Shown here: positions 16,987 to 24,886 of the stretch, piece by piece
How positions within the stretch are numbered: the first letter of the stretch is position 1
How the letters are laid out: every line of letters starts with the position of its first letter
Assembly: GCF_001552175.1 (NCBI RefSeq)
Contig: NZ_BCQR01000132.1
Coordinates: 1 to 35,454 of the forward strand
Direction of reading: 5' to 3'
Source of the DNA: Actinomadura kijaniata NBRC 14229
Lineage (GTDB): Bacteria; Actinomycetota; Actinomycetes; Streptosporangiales; Streptosporangiaceae
DNA: 35,454 bases
Program-made: the position numbers and the translations under genes
The notes under the pieces: model-generated
What the model saw: only the letters and a program-made list of their open reading frames with translations
Told to the model about the DNA's origin: nothing
Databases searched by the model: none

Positions 16987-18075
16987 CTACGCGGGGACGG
17001 GGCCGGTGCTGGAGCGGACCACCAGGTGCGGGACCACGAGGTTCTGCCGGGCCGGGCGCGCCGGATCGCCGATCCGCGCGGTCAGCAGCTCGGCCGCCGC
17101 CCGCCCCATCTCCCGGCGCGGCTGGTCCACGCTGGTCAGCGAGATGTGGCGGATCGCCGCCAGGTGCGTGTTGTCGTACCCGACGATCGACACGTCCTGC
17201 GGCACCCGCAGGCCCCGCTCGTCGGCCGCCGACAGCGCGCCGGTGGCGGCCAGGTCGTTCGGCGCGAAGATCGCGGTGGGGCGGGGGTCGCGGCGCAGCA
17301 GCGCGCCCGCCGCCCGGTAGCCGCCCTCCTCGGTGAAGTCGCCCGCCTCGACCAGGACCTCGGCGGCGAGGCCGTGCCGTTCCATGGCCTTCTCGTACCC
17401 GGCGCGGCGGTAGCGGGCGGTGGTGGACCGCGCGCCCTCGATGTGCGCGATCCGCCGGTGCCCCAGCGACACCAGGTGGTCGACGGCCAGGCCGCCGCCG
17501 AGCTCGTCGTCGTCCACGACGATGTCGACGTCCTGCACGTCGCGTTCGCCGACGACCACCACCGGGACGCTGGCGACCGCCTCCTTCAGGGAGTCGGGCA
17601 CGACGCTCAGCAGCACGAGGCCGTCCACCCGCATCTCCAGGAACGCCTCGACCGCCTCGGCCTCGAACATCGGGTCCCAGCGGCCGCTGCCGACCAGCAT
17701 CCGCAGCCCGGCCCCGTGCAGCGACTCCTGGAGGCCGTCCAGGAACTCGGCGAAGTAGGGGTTGTGCAGGTCCGCGACGATCGCCCCGATCAGGCGGGTG
17801 CGGCCCTCGACCAGGCTGCGGGCGACGGCGTTGGGCCGGTAGCCGAGTTCGCGCGCGGCCTGGAGCACCGCCTGGCGGCGGCGTTCGCTGACATGCGGGG
17901 AGCCTCGCATGACCAGGGAGACCAGCGACTTGGAGACCCCGGCGCGTTCGGCGACGTTGCGGATGGTGGGCTTGGGTTGCGGGATGGCGGGCTGGGCGAG
18001 GGCGTGCTGCGGGGTGGCTCCTGCCCGGGGCGCGGGACGGGCCGGGCGCGGGGGGCTTGGTTCTCCAGCTTGCAT
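16987..18075 (-). CDS. LacI-family transcriptional regulator
   Basis: 362 residues from ATG 18075 (CGGAG eight bases upstream); 70 further in-frame codons upstream are low-complexity and rejected. A Pro/Ala-rich tail of about 30 residues precedes the LacI HTH (TIRNVAERAGVSKSLVSLVM) and hinge helix (YRPNAVARSLVEGRT), followed by a periplasmic-binding-protein-like effector domain (LIGAIVADLHNPYFAEFLDG, IFAPNDLAATGAL, VDQPRREMGR). It should repress a sugar-related gene, but no sugar gene is adjacent. The importer operon at 2.9-8.5 kb is the nearest candidate target and is 8.5 kb away. Confidence 0.92.
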   Translation of the reverse strand: MQAGEPSPPRPARPAPRAGATPQHALAQPAIPQPKPTIRNVAERAGVSKSLVSLVMRGSPHVSERRRQAVLQAARELGYRPNAVARSLVEGRTRLIGAIVADLHNPYFAEFLDGLQESLHGAGLRMLVGSGRWDPMFEAEAVEAFLEMRVDGLVLLSVVPDSLKEAVASVPVVVVGERDVQDVDIVVDDDELGGGLAVDHLVSLGHRRIAHIEGARSTTARYRRAGYEKAMERHGLAAEVLVEAGDFTEEGGYRAAGALLRRDPRPTAIFAPNDLAATGALSAADERGLRVPQDVSIVGYDNTHLAAIRHISLTSVDQPRREMGRAAAELLTARIGDPARPARQNLVVPHLVVRSSTGPVPA

Positions 18076-18413
18076 GGCACTCCGTCCAGGGGGGCTGCGG
18101 GACCTGCCGCCTCGGCGCTCCGGCCCGTCGCACGCTTGTGCCCGCACGGCCGGGTGCGCCGTCCTCACTCGGGAGGAGATGCCATGATGCCCCGGCTTCG
18201 CCGCAAATCGTCGCAACAGTGAGTAACGGGCAGCCGTCAAATCCAATTCAGGGCGTGATGCGGTGGCCGGAGTACTCCCGGTCATGGCCTGATCATGGTG
18301 GTCCGAGGCCGTTTCCGGGGCTCCGCGGCGGTCCCGCCGGCGGCCCCGGCGCGGGCGCGTGCGCGATGGGCCCGCGTTCCCTCGGATACCCTGCCCAGGT
18401 GGGAGATCGTGCA
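18076..18413. other. Divergent control region between LacI and TetR genes
   Basis: 338 bp without a supported gene. On the plus strand GGATACCCT (18383-18391) is a plausible -10 for the TetR gene, placing RNA start around 18397. On the LacI side TTGACG (minus, near 18237) could be a -35, but I see no matching -10. CGCAA repeats (CGCAAATCGTCGCAA, about 18202-18216) might be an operator half-site pair; unproven. Confidence 0.35.
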
Positions 18414-19133
18414 GTGGCGGGCGGCAGGACAGGCGACCGGGCCAAGAACCCGGCGCGCGGCGGGCGCTCCGGCGCGCCGTCGGGCGCGGGCCAGCGCGGA
18501 CGGCGGCGGCTGAGCGTCGACGAGCGCCGCGAGGAACTGATCGCCGCGGCGTTGCAGCTGTTCAGCACGCGGGCGCCGGAGGACATCTCCATCGACGACG
18601 TCGCCGCCGCGGCGGGCGCGTCGCGGGCACTGGTCTACCACTACTTCGGCGGCAAGTACGAGCTGTACCTGGCCGCGCTGGGCAGCGCCGCCAAGCAGCT
18701 CTCCGACCTGCTGGAACCGCCCACCGAGGGCAGCCCCCTCGAACGCCTGCGGATCTCGCTGGAGCGGTACTTCGACTTCGTGGAGAGCCACGCGGCGGGC
18801 TACACCGCCCTGCTGCGCGGCGGCCCGGCCGACCGCTCCGGCGAGGTCGGCGAGATCGTCGACGGCATCCGGCAGCTGCTGCTGAGCCGCATCCTCACCG
18901 CCCTGGAGATCGAGGCCCCGCCCCCGGTCCTGCGGATCACGCTGCGTTCGTGGATGGCGTCGGTGGAGACGGCGGGCCTGGACTGGCTGGAGAACCGCGA
19001 CCTGGAGCGCGACCTGCTGGAACGCCTGCTGGTGGACCATCTGGTGGTCCTGCTGCACGCGGCGGGCAACCACGACCCGAGCATCGGCGAGCTGTTCGAC
19101 CGGCTGGCACAGGAGGAGATGGGGCGGCAGTAG
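18414..19133 (+). CDS. TetR-family transcriptional regulator
   Basis: 239 residues from GTG 18414, which has GGGAG eight bases upstream; another GTG at 18399 is in frame and could serve a leaderless transcript. A disordered basic N-terminus (about 35 residues, RGGRSGAPSGAGQRGRRR) precedes the TetR HTH: ERREELIAAALQLF, then ISIDDVAAAAGASRALVYHYFGGKYELY. The C-terminal ligand domain (AAGYTALLRGG, SWMASVETAGLDWLE) is of the common actinobacterial TetR type. It is divergent from the LacI regulator and followed by a strong terminator, so it is monocistronic. The ligand is unknown. Confidence 0.9.
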   Translation: MAGGRTGDRAKNPARGGRSGAPSGAGQRGRRRLSVDERREELIAAALQLFSTRAPEDISIDDVAAAAGASRALVYHYFGGKYELYLAALGSAAKQLSDLLEPPTEGSPLERLRISLERYFDFVESHAAGYTALLRGGPADRSGEVGEIVDGIRQLLLSRILTALEIEAPPPVLRITLRSWMASVETAGLDWLENRDLERDLLERLLVDHLVVLLHAAGNHDPSIGELFDRLAQEEMGRQ

Positions 19134-19170
19134 GGCCCGTCCGCGGCGCGTCGGCCGGAAAGCGCGAAAA

Positions 19171-19217
19171 CCCCGTCCGTGGCCACCTGCCCGGCGGGCG
19201 TGTGGCCACGGACGGGG
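19171..19217 (+). terminator. Terminator after the TetR gene
   Basis: CCCCGTCCGTGGCCAC (19171-19186) pairs perfectly with 19202-19217 across a 15-nt loop; 16-bp stem, 37 bp after the TetR stop. Confidence 0.85.
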
Positions 19218-19440
19218 CGTCCGCTCTTGATGGTGAGTGGTCCGGGACCGCGATTCTCGGATGATCGTGGTCTCGTCCGTTGGTCGGGAGACCTCTGCCC
19301 GTCCCGGCCGGGACGACCGCACGCACATGGACGGTTCGTGCGGGCTGTCCAGGGGCCTCCAGACCTCCCCCCTTACTGACGCGGTGCGCGTCCGGCGAGC
19401 CCGTGGTGCCGCTCGCCGACCGGTGCGACGCCCCCAGGCG
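19218..19440. other. Gap between TetR terminator and bldC
   Basis: About 220 bp with no supported gene. Near the bldC end lies an 8-bp hairpin (19393-19400 with 19411-19418), listed as a possible bldC terminator. Nothing else was recognised. Confidence 0.4.
19393..19418 (-). terminator. Possible bldC terminator hairpin
   Basis: CGGCGAGC (19393-19400) pairs with GCTCGCCG (19411-19418), 10-nt loop, 22 bp past the bldC stop on the minus strand. It is short for a terminator, so only tentative. Confidence 0.4.
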
Positions 19441-19644
19441 TCACTCCGAACGCTGCTGCGGGATACCCGCCAGCAGCGCCCGCACCTCAGCCTCGCGGTA
19501 GCGCCGGTGTCCCCCCAGCGTCCGGATGGACGTGAGCTTTCCCGCCTTCGCCCACCGCGTGACGGTCTTGGGGTCGACGCGGAACATCGTCGCCACCTCT
19601 GCCGGCGTCAGCAGGGGCTCGGCCTCTGGCGTACGTGCTGACAT
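19441..19644 (-). CDS. bldC: Developmental regulator BldC
   Basis: 67 residues, essentially the Streptomyces BldC sequence as I remember it, with only N- and C-terminal differences. It is a MerR-type winged helix-turn-helix without a dimerisation or effector domain: LLTPAEVATMFRVDPKTVTR (HTH) then WAKAGKLTSIRTLGGHRRY (wing). BldC binds direct repeats cooperatively and holds off sporulation genes during vegetative growth in Streptomyces. ATG 19644 has GGAGGAGAGG upstream. Its position beside the SCO4090-like gene and vdh is the same as in S. coelicolor. Confidence 0.97.
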   Translation of the reverse strand: MSARTPEAEPLLTPAEVATMFRVDPKTVTRWAKAGKLTSIRTLGGHRRYREAEVRALLAGIPQQRSE

Positions 19645-19919
19645 GTGTGCGGCCTCTCCTCCGTGGACCGATGACAGCGATCCTGCGATTCATCTCGCGC
19701 GGTCACTGATGTCCCCTATGGCCCGAAAGAGCCACTATGACATCACAACGTGTAACCTTGCCACCACTCATCGCAACAAGCAAGTACCTTTGCTCTGTTG
19801 TCACCCATCCACGGGGGCGGGTGACGGTGCTCCCGCCCTGCGAAGAGTGGTCACCGGGTCACGCTGAGTGATTCTAGCGACACGTATCGTCGTATCGCGC
19901 AGGGATTCAGGAAATTTGT
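19645..19919 (-). promoter_or_regulatory. bldC: bldC upstream region with clustered GTCAC motifs
   Basis: 275 bp, less GC-rich than average near 19700-19800. It holds an inverted repeat GTCACCC/GGGTGAC (19800-19806 with 19819-19825), further GTCACC at 19850 and GTCACG at 19858, and a tandem CGTATCGT CGTATCGC at 19883-19898. No -35/-10 pair is convincing; CATAGT (minus, about 19740) is one possible -10. Confidence 0.4.
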
Positions 19920-20852
19920 TCAGTTCGCGGATTCCAGCGCCCGCACGGGGCGCCAGCGGGCCAGCAGCCGCTTGTACATCGCGACGGTCAGCTCGACCTC
20001 GCCGCGGGCCATCGCGGCCAGCGCGACGCCGATCTCGGCCACCGACTCGTCGGACCGCAGCGCGTCGTCGTCCAGCAGGTGGACCAGCCCGCCGTAGTCG
20101 AGTTCGACCAGCGCGTGCGGATGGAAACCCGCGAGCCAGCGGCCGAGCGTCTCCAGATGCCCGGCGGCCAGCGGTGGCGCGACCTGGTCGGTCCCCTCCC
20201 CGAGGCCGTCGCGCACGACCGGCAGCGCGGCGGCGACCCGACGGCGCGCCTCGGGCATGGAGGTGACGTAGATGAGAGTACGCGCCGGAACGGCCGTTGC
20301 CGGGCCACGACTTGCGTGTTCCGGCAAGACTTCGGCGGATTCGGCCCCGGATCCGGGTGTCGCGCCCGGCGCGCCGCCCAGCACCAGGCACCGCTCCGCC
20401 GCCGCGAACGGGACGAACCACGCGATCGGAACGTGCCAGGTGCTGCACTGGATGTGCGGGTCCAGGTTCCGGCCCGACCGCTTCCAGCGCTCGAACTCCT
20501 CCTCGACACGGGCGGTCACCAGCGGTGGCACGAACCGGGCCGCCAGCGACTCCGGCGTCCGCTCCCGGAACCCGGCGAACGCCCGCCACGACCGCAGCCG
20601 CGTCTCCCACGGGCACACGTAGATCATGTCGTCGGAACGCCGCACGTAGGCGTGCTCGCTCTCGCGTTCGGGGGCGGGCCGCGGCGGGCGCGCGGCCAGG
20701 CGTCCGAGCGCCTCGCGCTGCTCGGCCCGCAACGCGTGCACGCGGCGGGGACGCCGCCGGGAGTCGGCGTAGGCCGTCCACAACGTCCGCGCCGGTTCCG
20801 GGAAGGCGGTCACCGGCTCATATACCCGTAGGTACGCCGCGTACGGAAGCAC
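19920..20852 (-). CDS. Conserved protein between bldC and vdh (SCO4090-like)
   Basis: 310 residues from GTG 20852 (LPYAAYLRVYEPVTAFPEP), which looks like a natural start; the frame extends 36 codons upstream with no ribosome site. Conserved-looking segments are IYVCPWETRLRSWRAF, STWHVPIAWFVPFAAAERCL, TLIYVTSMPEARRR and LVELDYGGLVHLLDDDAL. There is no signal peptide or transmembrane helix. A protein holds this position between bldC and vdh in Streptomyces (recalled synteny), so the family is probably core to sporulating actinomycetes. Function unknown. The Gly/Ala/Pro insert around residues 160-185 is likely a loop. Confidence 0.82.
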   Translation of the reverse strand: MLPYAAYLRVYEPVTAFPEPARTLWTAYADSRRRPRRVHALRAEQREALGRLAARPPRPAPERESEHAYVRRSDDMIYVCPWETRLRSWRAFAGFRERTPESLAARFVPPLVTARVEEEFERWKRSGRNLDPHIQCSTWHVPIAWFVPFAAAERCLVLGGAPGATPGSGAESAEVLPEHASRGPATAVPARTLIYVTSMPEARRRVAAALPVVRDGLGEGTDQVAPPLAAGHLETLGRWLAGFHPHALVELDYGGLVHLLDDDALRSDESVAEIGVALAAMARGEVELTVAMYKRLLARWRPVRALESAN

Positions 20853-20992
20853 TCCCGCATCGTGGCATGAGGCCGTCCGAAACGCGGCACGCTTCGCCGC
20901 CTCCGAGATCCCGGTGTTACCTCCGGGACAGTCCGGCACACGATCCGGAAACGAAAGCACCCCAAACCGGGCAAGGTGACCTGTGCCACCCC

Positions 20993-21028
20993 TAGGCTGA
21001 TCTTAGAGACAGAGAGGAGGGCACTACC
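20993..21028 (+). promoter_or_regulatory. Candidate -10 and leader of vdh
   Basis: TAGGCT (20993-20998) is a fair -10; RNA would start near 21005, giving a leader of about 24 nt that contains the ribosome site GAGAGGAGGGC. No good -35 is seen. Confidence 0.4.
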
Positions 21029-22111
21029 GTGCCTAATGTCTTCGGGTCGCTCCACAAGGGCACAGAACCCCGACACGAGCAGGTCGTCTTCTGCCAGGAC
21101 GAGGCCAGCGGCCTGCGCGCCATCATCGCCATCTACTCCACCGCGCTCGGCCCCGCGCTGGGCGGCACCCGCTTCTACCCCTACGGGTCGGAGGAGGAGG
21201 CGCTCGCCGACGTGCTGAACCTGTCGCGCGGGATGGCCTACAAGAACGCCCTGGCCGGGCTGGACCTGGGCGGCGGCAAGGCCGTGATCATCGGTGATCC
21301 GGCGACCGACAAGTCCGAGGCGCTGCTGCGGGCCTACGGGCGGTTCGTGCAGTCGCTGAACGGCCGCTACTACACCGCCTGCGACGTGGGCACCTTCAGC
21401 GAGGACATGGACGTCGTGGCGCGCGAGTCGCGCTTCGTGACCGGCCGCACCGTCGCGCACGGCGGGGCGGGCGACTCCTCGATCCTGACGGCGTTCGGCA
21501 CCTACCAGGGCATGCGCGCCGCCGCCGAGCACGTGTGGGGCTCCCCCAGCCTGCGCGGCAGGCGCGTGGGCGTGGAGGGCGTCGGCAAGGTCGGGCACCG
21601 GCTGGTCGAGCACCTGCGCGAGGACGGCGCCGAGGTCGTGGTGTGCGACGTCAACGAGTCGGCCGTCGAGCGCCTGCGGGCCCGCCACCCCGAGATCGAC
21701 GTGGTCGCCGACCAGGACGCCATGGTCCACGCGGACCTGGACGTCTACGCCCCCTGCGCGCTGGGCGGGTCGCTGAACGACGACACCGTCCCGGTCCTCA
21801 CCGCCAAGATCGTCTGCGGCGCGGCCAACAACCAGCTCGCCCACACCGGGATCGAGAAGCAGCTCGCCGACCGCGGCGTGCTGTACGCCCCCGACTACGT
21901 CGTCAACGCCGGCGGTGTGATCCAGGTCGCCGACGAGATCGACGGCTTCGACTTCGACCGGGCCAAGGCGCGCGCCACCGGGATCTTCGACACCACCAAG
22001 AAGATCTTCGAACTGGCCGCCGACGAGGGCGTCCCCCCGGCGGTGGCGGCCGACCGGCTCGCCGAGCGCAGGATGTCCGAGATCGGCCGCCTGCGGGGCA
22101 TCCTGCTCTGA
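21029..22111 (+). CDS. vdh: Leu/Val/Phe dehydrogenase (valine dehydrogenase)
   Basis: 360 residues from GTG 21029 behind GAGGAGGGC. An ELFV-dehydrogenase that deaminates branched-chain amino acids oxidatively with NAD+, feeding catabolism and acyl-CoA supply. The catalytic lysine lies in MAYKNALAGLDLGGGKAVI; the NAD Rossmann motif is GVEGVGKVGHRL; CGAANNQL and YVVNAGGVIQVADE are further active-site segments. Length and sequence match Streptomyces Vdh. It is transcribed divergently from the SCO4090-like gene and followed by a strong hairpin. Confidence 0.95.
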   Translation: MPNVFGSLHKGTEPRHEQVVFCQDEASGLRAIIAIYSTALGPALGGTRFYPYGSEEEALADVLNLSRGMAYKNALAGLDLGGGKAVIIGDPATDKSEALLRAYGRFVQSLNGRYYTACDVGTFSEDMDVVARESRFVTGRTVAHGGAGDSSILTAFGTYQGMRAAAEHVWGSPSLRGRRVGVEGVGKVGHRLVEHLREDGAEVVVCDVNESAVERLRARHPEIDVVADQDAMVHADLDVYAPCALGGSLNDDTVPVLTAKIVCGAANNQLAHTGIEKQLADRGVLYAPDYVVNAGGVIQVADEIDGFDFDRAKARATGIFDTTKKIFELAADEGVPPAVAADRLAERRMSEIGRLRGILL

Positions 22112-22156
22112 CCTGCGACTCCGGCGGGACCACGCGGCGCCGCCCGCGGAATCCCC

Positions 22157-22191
22157 ACGCCCGTGCCCGGGTTCGCCCCGGGCGCGGGCGT
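22157..22191 (+). terminator. Terminator after vdh
   Basis: A 15-bp stem (22157-22171 with 22177-22191, one G-U pair) closes a 5-nt loop (TTCGC), 45 bp past the vdh stop. Confidence 0.85.
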
Positions 22192-22408
22192 CCGTGTCGC
22201 CCTGAGTCTGTGAACGCGCAATCAACCTATACACTGGGGTTCTCCGCAACGATCGCCGCCGCCACGTACCGACGATGTACCGAGCCGGGCGCAAAACGGG
22301 TACGGTTGTACTCGTGACTGACGCATGGCTCATCAGGCACCGGTTCGTGTGGTACACGCGCGCGTTGATGGGCCCACTAAAGCCCTGACCATCGAGGGGG
22401 TCGAGCCA
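22192..22408 (+). promoter_or_regulatory. Promoter region of the DUF3073 gene
   Basis: After the vdh terminator the GC content drops. TATACACT (about 22227-22234) is a strong -10-like sequence; a second possible one, TTGTACT, lies near 22311. No -35 with good spacing was found. The leader before the ATG could be up to 170 nt. Confidence 0.35.
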
Positions 22409-22624
22409 ATGGGTCGCGGCCGAGCCAAGGCCAAGCAGGTAAAGGTTGCCCGCCAGCTCAAATACAACAGCGGCGGCACGGACCTCGACCGCCTGAAGAG
22501 CGAGCTGGGGGTGTCCGACTCCCCCGCCCCCAGGGACGACTACGAGTACGACGAACTCGCCGAGAAGTACGCCGACTACGCGGACGACTACGGCAAGGAC
22601 GATCGCGACTCCACCGGTCGCTGA
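22409..22624 (+). CDS. DUF3073 family protein
   Basis: 71 residues from ATG 22409. The N-terminus MGRGRAKAKQVKVARQLKY is the hallmark of DUF3073, followed by SGGTDLDRLKSELG and a very acidic, Tyr/Asp-rich tail (DDYEYDELAEKYADYADDY). The strong charge split (basic head, acidic tail) is typical; function unknown. In Streptomyces the family member lies between purM and vdh (recalled); here it is next to vdh but separated from purM by four accessory genes. An earlier in-frame ATG at 22325 would add 28 unconserved residues. Confidence 0.93.
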   Translation: MGRGRAKAKQVKVARQLKYNSGGTDLDRLKSELGVSDSPAPRDDYEYDELAEKYADYADDYGKDDRDSTGR

Positions 22625-22637
22625 TATTCGGACGTTC

Positions 22638-22674
22638 CGCCACTGCCCGTGACCGCAGGTCTCGGGCAGTGGCG
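22638..22674 (+). terminator. Intrinsic terminator with U tract after DUF3073
   Basis: A 12-bp perfect stem (22638-22649 with 22663-22674), 13-nt loop, then TTTGTTTG: the most classical intrinsic terminator of the window. It may also serve the converging SanA-like gene. Confidence 0.92.
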
Positions 22675-22688
22675 TTTGTTTGCCGGGT

Positions 22689-23381
22689 TCACCCGGCCAG
22701 GGCGTCGCGCACCCCGTTCTCGGTGTCGCCGAGCAGCGCGGGGTCGGGCCTGCTCACCAGGCTGCCGACGGCCTTGATCATGGCGAGCGGCTCCCGCAGG
22801 TAGCCGCTGACCGTGGCGTCCCTGCGTCCGGCCATGCTGTCGTCGCCGACGCCGTAGGCGTCGAGCCCGGCGGCGCGGCACAGCGCCACGGCGCGCGGCA
22901 GGTGGAACTCCTGCGTGACGATCGTCAGCCGTTCCACCTGGAAGATCCGTTTGGCGCGGGCGCAGGAGTCCCAGGTGTCCAGCCCCGCGAAGTCCCGGAC
23001 GATCCTCCGCTCGGGCACGCCCGCGCGCACGAGGTAGTCGCGCATCACCGTGGGCTCGTCGTACCCCTTGAAGCGGTTGTCCCCGGAGACGAGGAGCACC
23101 CTGACCTTGCCGCGCCGGTACAGGTCGGCGGCCAGGTCCAGGCGCCGCGCGAGCAGGATCGAGGGGGTGCCGTCGCCCCAGATCCCGGCCCCGAGGACGA
23201 GCGCGACGGGCGTCGGCGGGACCCGGTCGGCGGAGAAGCGGTACTCGGCGGTCCGCGCGTAGGCCCATCCGGTGGGGGCGAGCACGGCGTACAGCCCGAG
23301 CCCTCCGGTCACGGCCAGCACCCCGGCGTTCCGCCGGAGCCGTCCGGCCACGCCCCTCCACCGCCCCGCAGTACTGATCAC
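22689..23381 (-). CDS. SanA/ElyC/YdcF-family protein (DUF218)
   Basis: 230 residues from GTG 23381. One N-terminal transmembrane helix (AVTGGLGLYAVLAPTGWAYA) anchors a DUF218 domain: ALVLGAGIWGDGTPS, LYRRGKVRVLLVSGDN, EPTVMRDYLVRAGVPERRI, DTWDSCARAK and VTQEFHLPRAVALCRAAGL. SanA of enterics affects envelope permeability to vancomycin, and ElyC affects peptidoglycan precursor use; the biochemical activity is uncertain. No clear ribosome site precedes the start, so the true start may be slightly different. It is the first gene of the block that separates DUF3073 from purM. Confidence 0.88.
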   Translation of the reverse strand: MISTAGRWRGVAGRLRRNAGVLAVTGGLGLYAVLAPTGWAYARTAEYRFSADRVPPTPVALVLGAGIWGDGTPSILLARRLDLAADLYRRGKVRVLLVSGDNRFKGYDEPTVMRDYLVRAGVPERRIVRDFAGLDTWDSCARAKRIFQVERLTIVTQEFHLPRAVALCRAAGLDAYGVGDDSMAGRRDATVSGYLREPLAMIKAVGSLVSRPDPALLGDTENGVRDALAG

Positions 23382-23549
23382 AACCGTTCAGACGATCAAG
23401 CGCCGCGCGGAGTTCGACGTCACGGCGATTCGTCCGGATCGCGCAGAAGATCTTTTGTTCCCGTGTCGCGGGGGCGCCAAACCCCCTAAGGTGCGAGATG
23501 TGTCTCCTTCCCCGTGCGCACCGGGCGCCCCAGGGTACGAGCCCCTGCG

Positions 23550-23588
23550 GATTCCACTACTTTCCGTAGTGCTAATATCACCGAACGT
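23550..23588 (+). promoter_or_regulatory. Candidate promoter/operator of the DUF397 gene
   Basis: An AT-richer patch holds TAATAT (23573-23578) as a good -10 with a weak GATTCC 17 bp upstream. The spacer contains the palindrome CACTAC-TTTCC-GTAGTG (23555-23571), and the -10 overlaps ATCACCGAACGT (23577-23588), the motif repeated upstream of the ATP-binding gene at 0.15 and 0.36 kb. Confidence 0.45.
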
Positions 23589-23657
23589 AAGCAGCTTGGT
23601 TCTCGGACGTAATCTGGGCTCCACAACCGCATGGCGGAGTGGTACGGGGGATGACAG

Positions 23658-23897
23658 GTGACAACTCAGCCGCCGGCTAGGGCGTTCGGCAGAATCGGGT
23701 TCCTGCGTCTGGGCGAGCGGACGCAGGTCGTGCGCTGGCTGAAGTCGTCGGCCAGCGTCGACTCCGAGTGCGTCGAGGTCACGGCCTTCGACGCCACGTG
23801 CTTCGTCCGCGACTCCACGGACGTCGAGGGACCCGTCGTCCCCGTTCCCGCCGCCTCCTGGGCGGCGCTGCGGAACGCGATCCGCGAGCGCGGCTGA
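23658..23897 (+). CDS. DUF397 domain protein
   Basis: 79 residues from GTG 23658 (GGGGGAT upstream). The DUF397 signature is clear: WLKSSAS, CVEVTAF, FVRDSTD, PVVPVPAASWAAL. A 25-residue N-terminal extension before WLKSS is less usual. DUF397 proteins are small partners of XRE-DUF5753 regulators (WhiJ-like; Scr1/Scr2-type pairs in Streptomyces), where the small protein is thought to bind and modulate the regulator. Here the partner regulator is convergent, the stops only 6 bp apart, instead of the more usual co-directional or divergent order. Confidence 0.88.
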   Translation: MTTQPPARAFGRIGFLRLGERTQVVRWLKSSASVDSECVEVTAFDATCFVRDSTDVEGPVVPVPAASWAALRNAIRERG

Positions 23898-23903
23898 GCC
23901 GCC

Positions 23904-24797
23904 CTACGCCGCGGGGCGCTCCATCGAGACGATGATGTCCTCGATGAACGCCGGTGTGTCCTCCGGCGAGACCGTGATCTGGCGGAGGTTCTCGAACGCC
24001 GCCCGGTAGTCGGTGATGCGCGTGTCACGATCCATCACGGTGAGGGCCGACCGGCCGACGTTCTCCTGGAACAGCACGTCGTTGAGCCGGGGGTCGTGGA
24101 ACTCCAGGATCGTGAACTCGCCCATCATCCCGAAGTGCGCCCCGGCCGAGAACGGGATCACCTCGATCGTCACATAGGGGTGCTCCAGCATCTGCAGCAT
24201 GTGCCGCAGCTGCCGGGGCATGATCCCGGGGTCGACCTGGCCGCCGACCCGGCGGCGCAGCACGGCCTCGTCGATCACCACCTTCAGCTCCGGTGGCTCG
24301 GCCCGGCTGAAGATCTCCTCCTGGCGGCGCATCCGCACCTCGACCACCACGTCCCGGTAGGAACGCGACTCCACGAACTCGACGGTCAGGGCGTTGGCGT
24401 AGTCCTCGGTCTGCAGCAGCCCGGGGACCACCATCGGCTGGAAGCTGCGGATGACCAGCGCGCCGGACTCGTAGCCGATGTACTGCTGGTACGCCGGTGA
24501 CAGCTCGCTCTTGTAGAGGGACCACCAGCCGCGCTTGCGGGCGTCGCGCGCGAGCTTGGTGAGGACCGCGACCTCCGGCTCCTCCTCGGGGATGCCGTAG
24601 TGCCGCAGCAGCGCGTGCAGGTCGGTGGTGGACACCCCGACCGTGCCGCCCTCGATGCGGATGAGCTTGGAGGTCGACCAGTCCAGGGCCGCCGCCACCT
24701 GGTCCTGGGTCTCGCCGCGTTCGAGGCGGAGCCGTTGCAGTTCGCTGATGAGGATCGCGCGCTGCACCACCGGTCCGGGTTCGAAAGCACTCGTCAT
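23904..24797 (-). CDS. XRE-family regulator with DUF5753 domain
   Basis: 297 residues from ATG 24797 (AAGGGGA upstream). The N-terminal XRE HTH covers ELQRLRLERGETQDQVAAAL to STSKLIRIEGG (18-50); the C-terminal DUF5753 domain (about 100-280) carries YESGALVIRSFQPMVVPGLL, QTEDYANAL, RRRVGGQVDPGIMPRQL and the VTIEVIPFSAGAHFGM stretch. Such WhiJ-like proteins regulate development and antibiotic production. The promoter region contains a palindrome over the -35 (separate entry), consistent with autoregulation. Confidence 0.95.
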   Translation of the reverse strand: MTSAFEPGPVVQRAILISELQRLRLERGETQDQVAAALDWSTSKLIRIEGGTVGVSTTDLHALLRHYGIPEEEPEVAVLTKLARDARKRGWWSLYKSELSPAYQQYIGYESGALVIRSFQPMVVPGLLQTEDYANALTVEFVESRSYRDVVVEVRMRRQEEIFSRAEPPELKVVIDEAVLRRRVGGQVDPGIMPRQLRHMLQMLEHPYVTIEVIPFSAGAHFGMMGEFTILEFHDPRLNDVLFQENVGRSALTVMDRDTRITDYRAAFENLRQITVSPEDTPAFIEDIIVSMERPAA

Positions 24798-24886
24798 GCC
24801 ATCCCCTTGTTCGGCGGGTGAGACCGGGCCTGTCTCCCGTCTCGGGGGGGCGGACTCCGGCGTCGGCCACCCGTCGAGTCAATCTG

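Noticed and set aside
16987..18075. LacI regulator as local regulator of the importer operon
   Set aside because: The two are 8.5 kb apart and I could not find a shared operator palindrome; kept only as a possibility.
18076..18285. 70-residue N-terminal extension of the LacI regulator
   Set aside because: Low-complexity, no ribosome site; the ATG at 18075 has a good site and fits the family.
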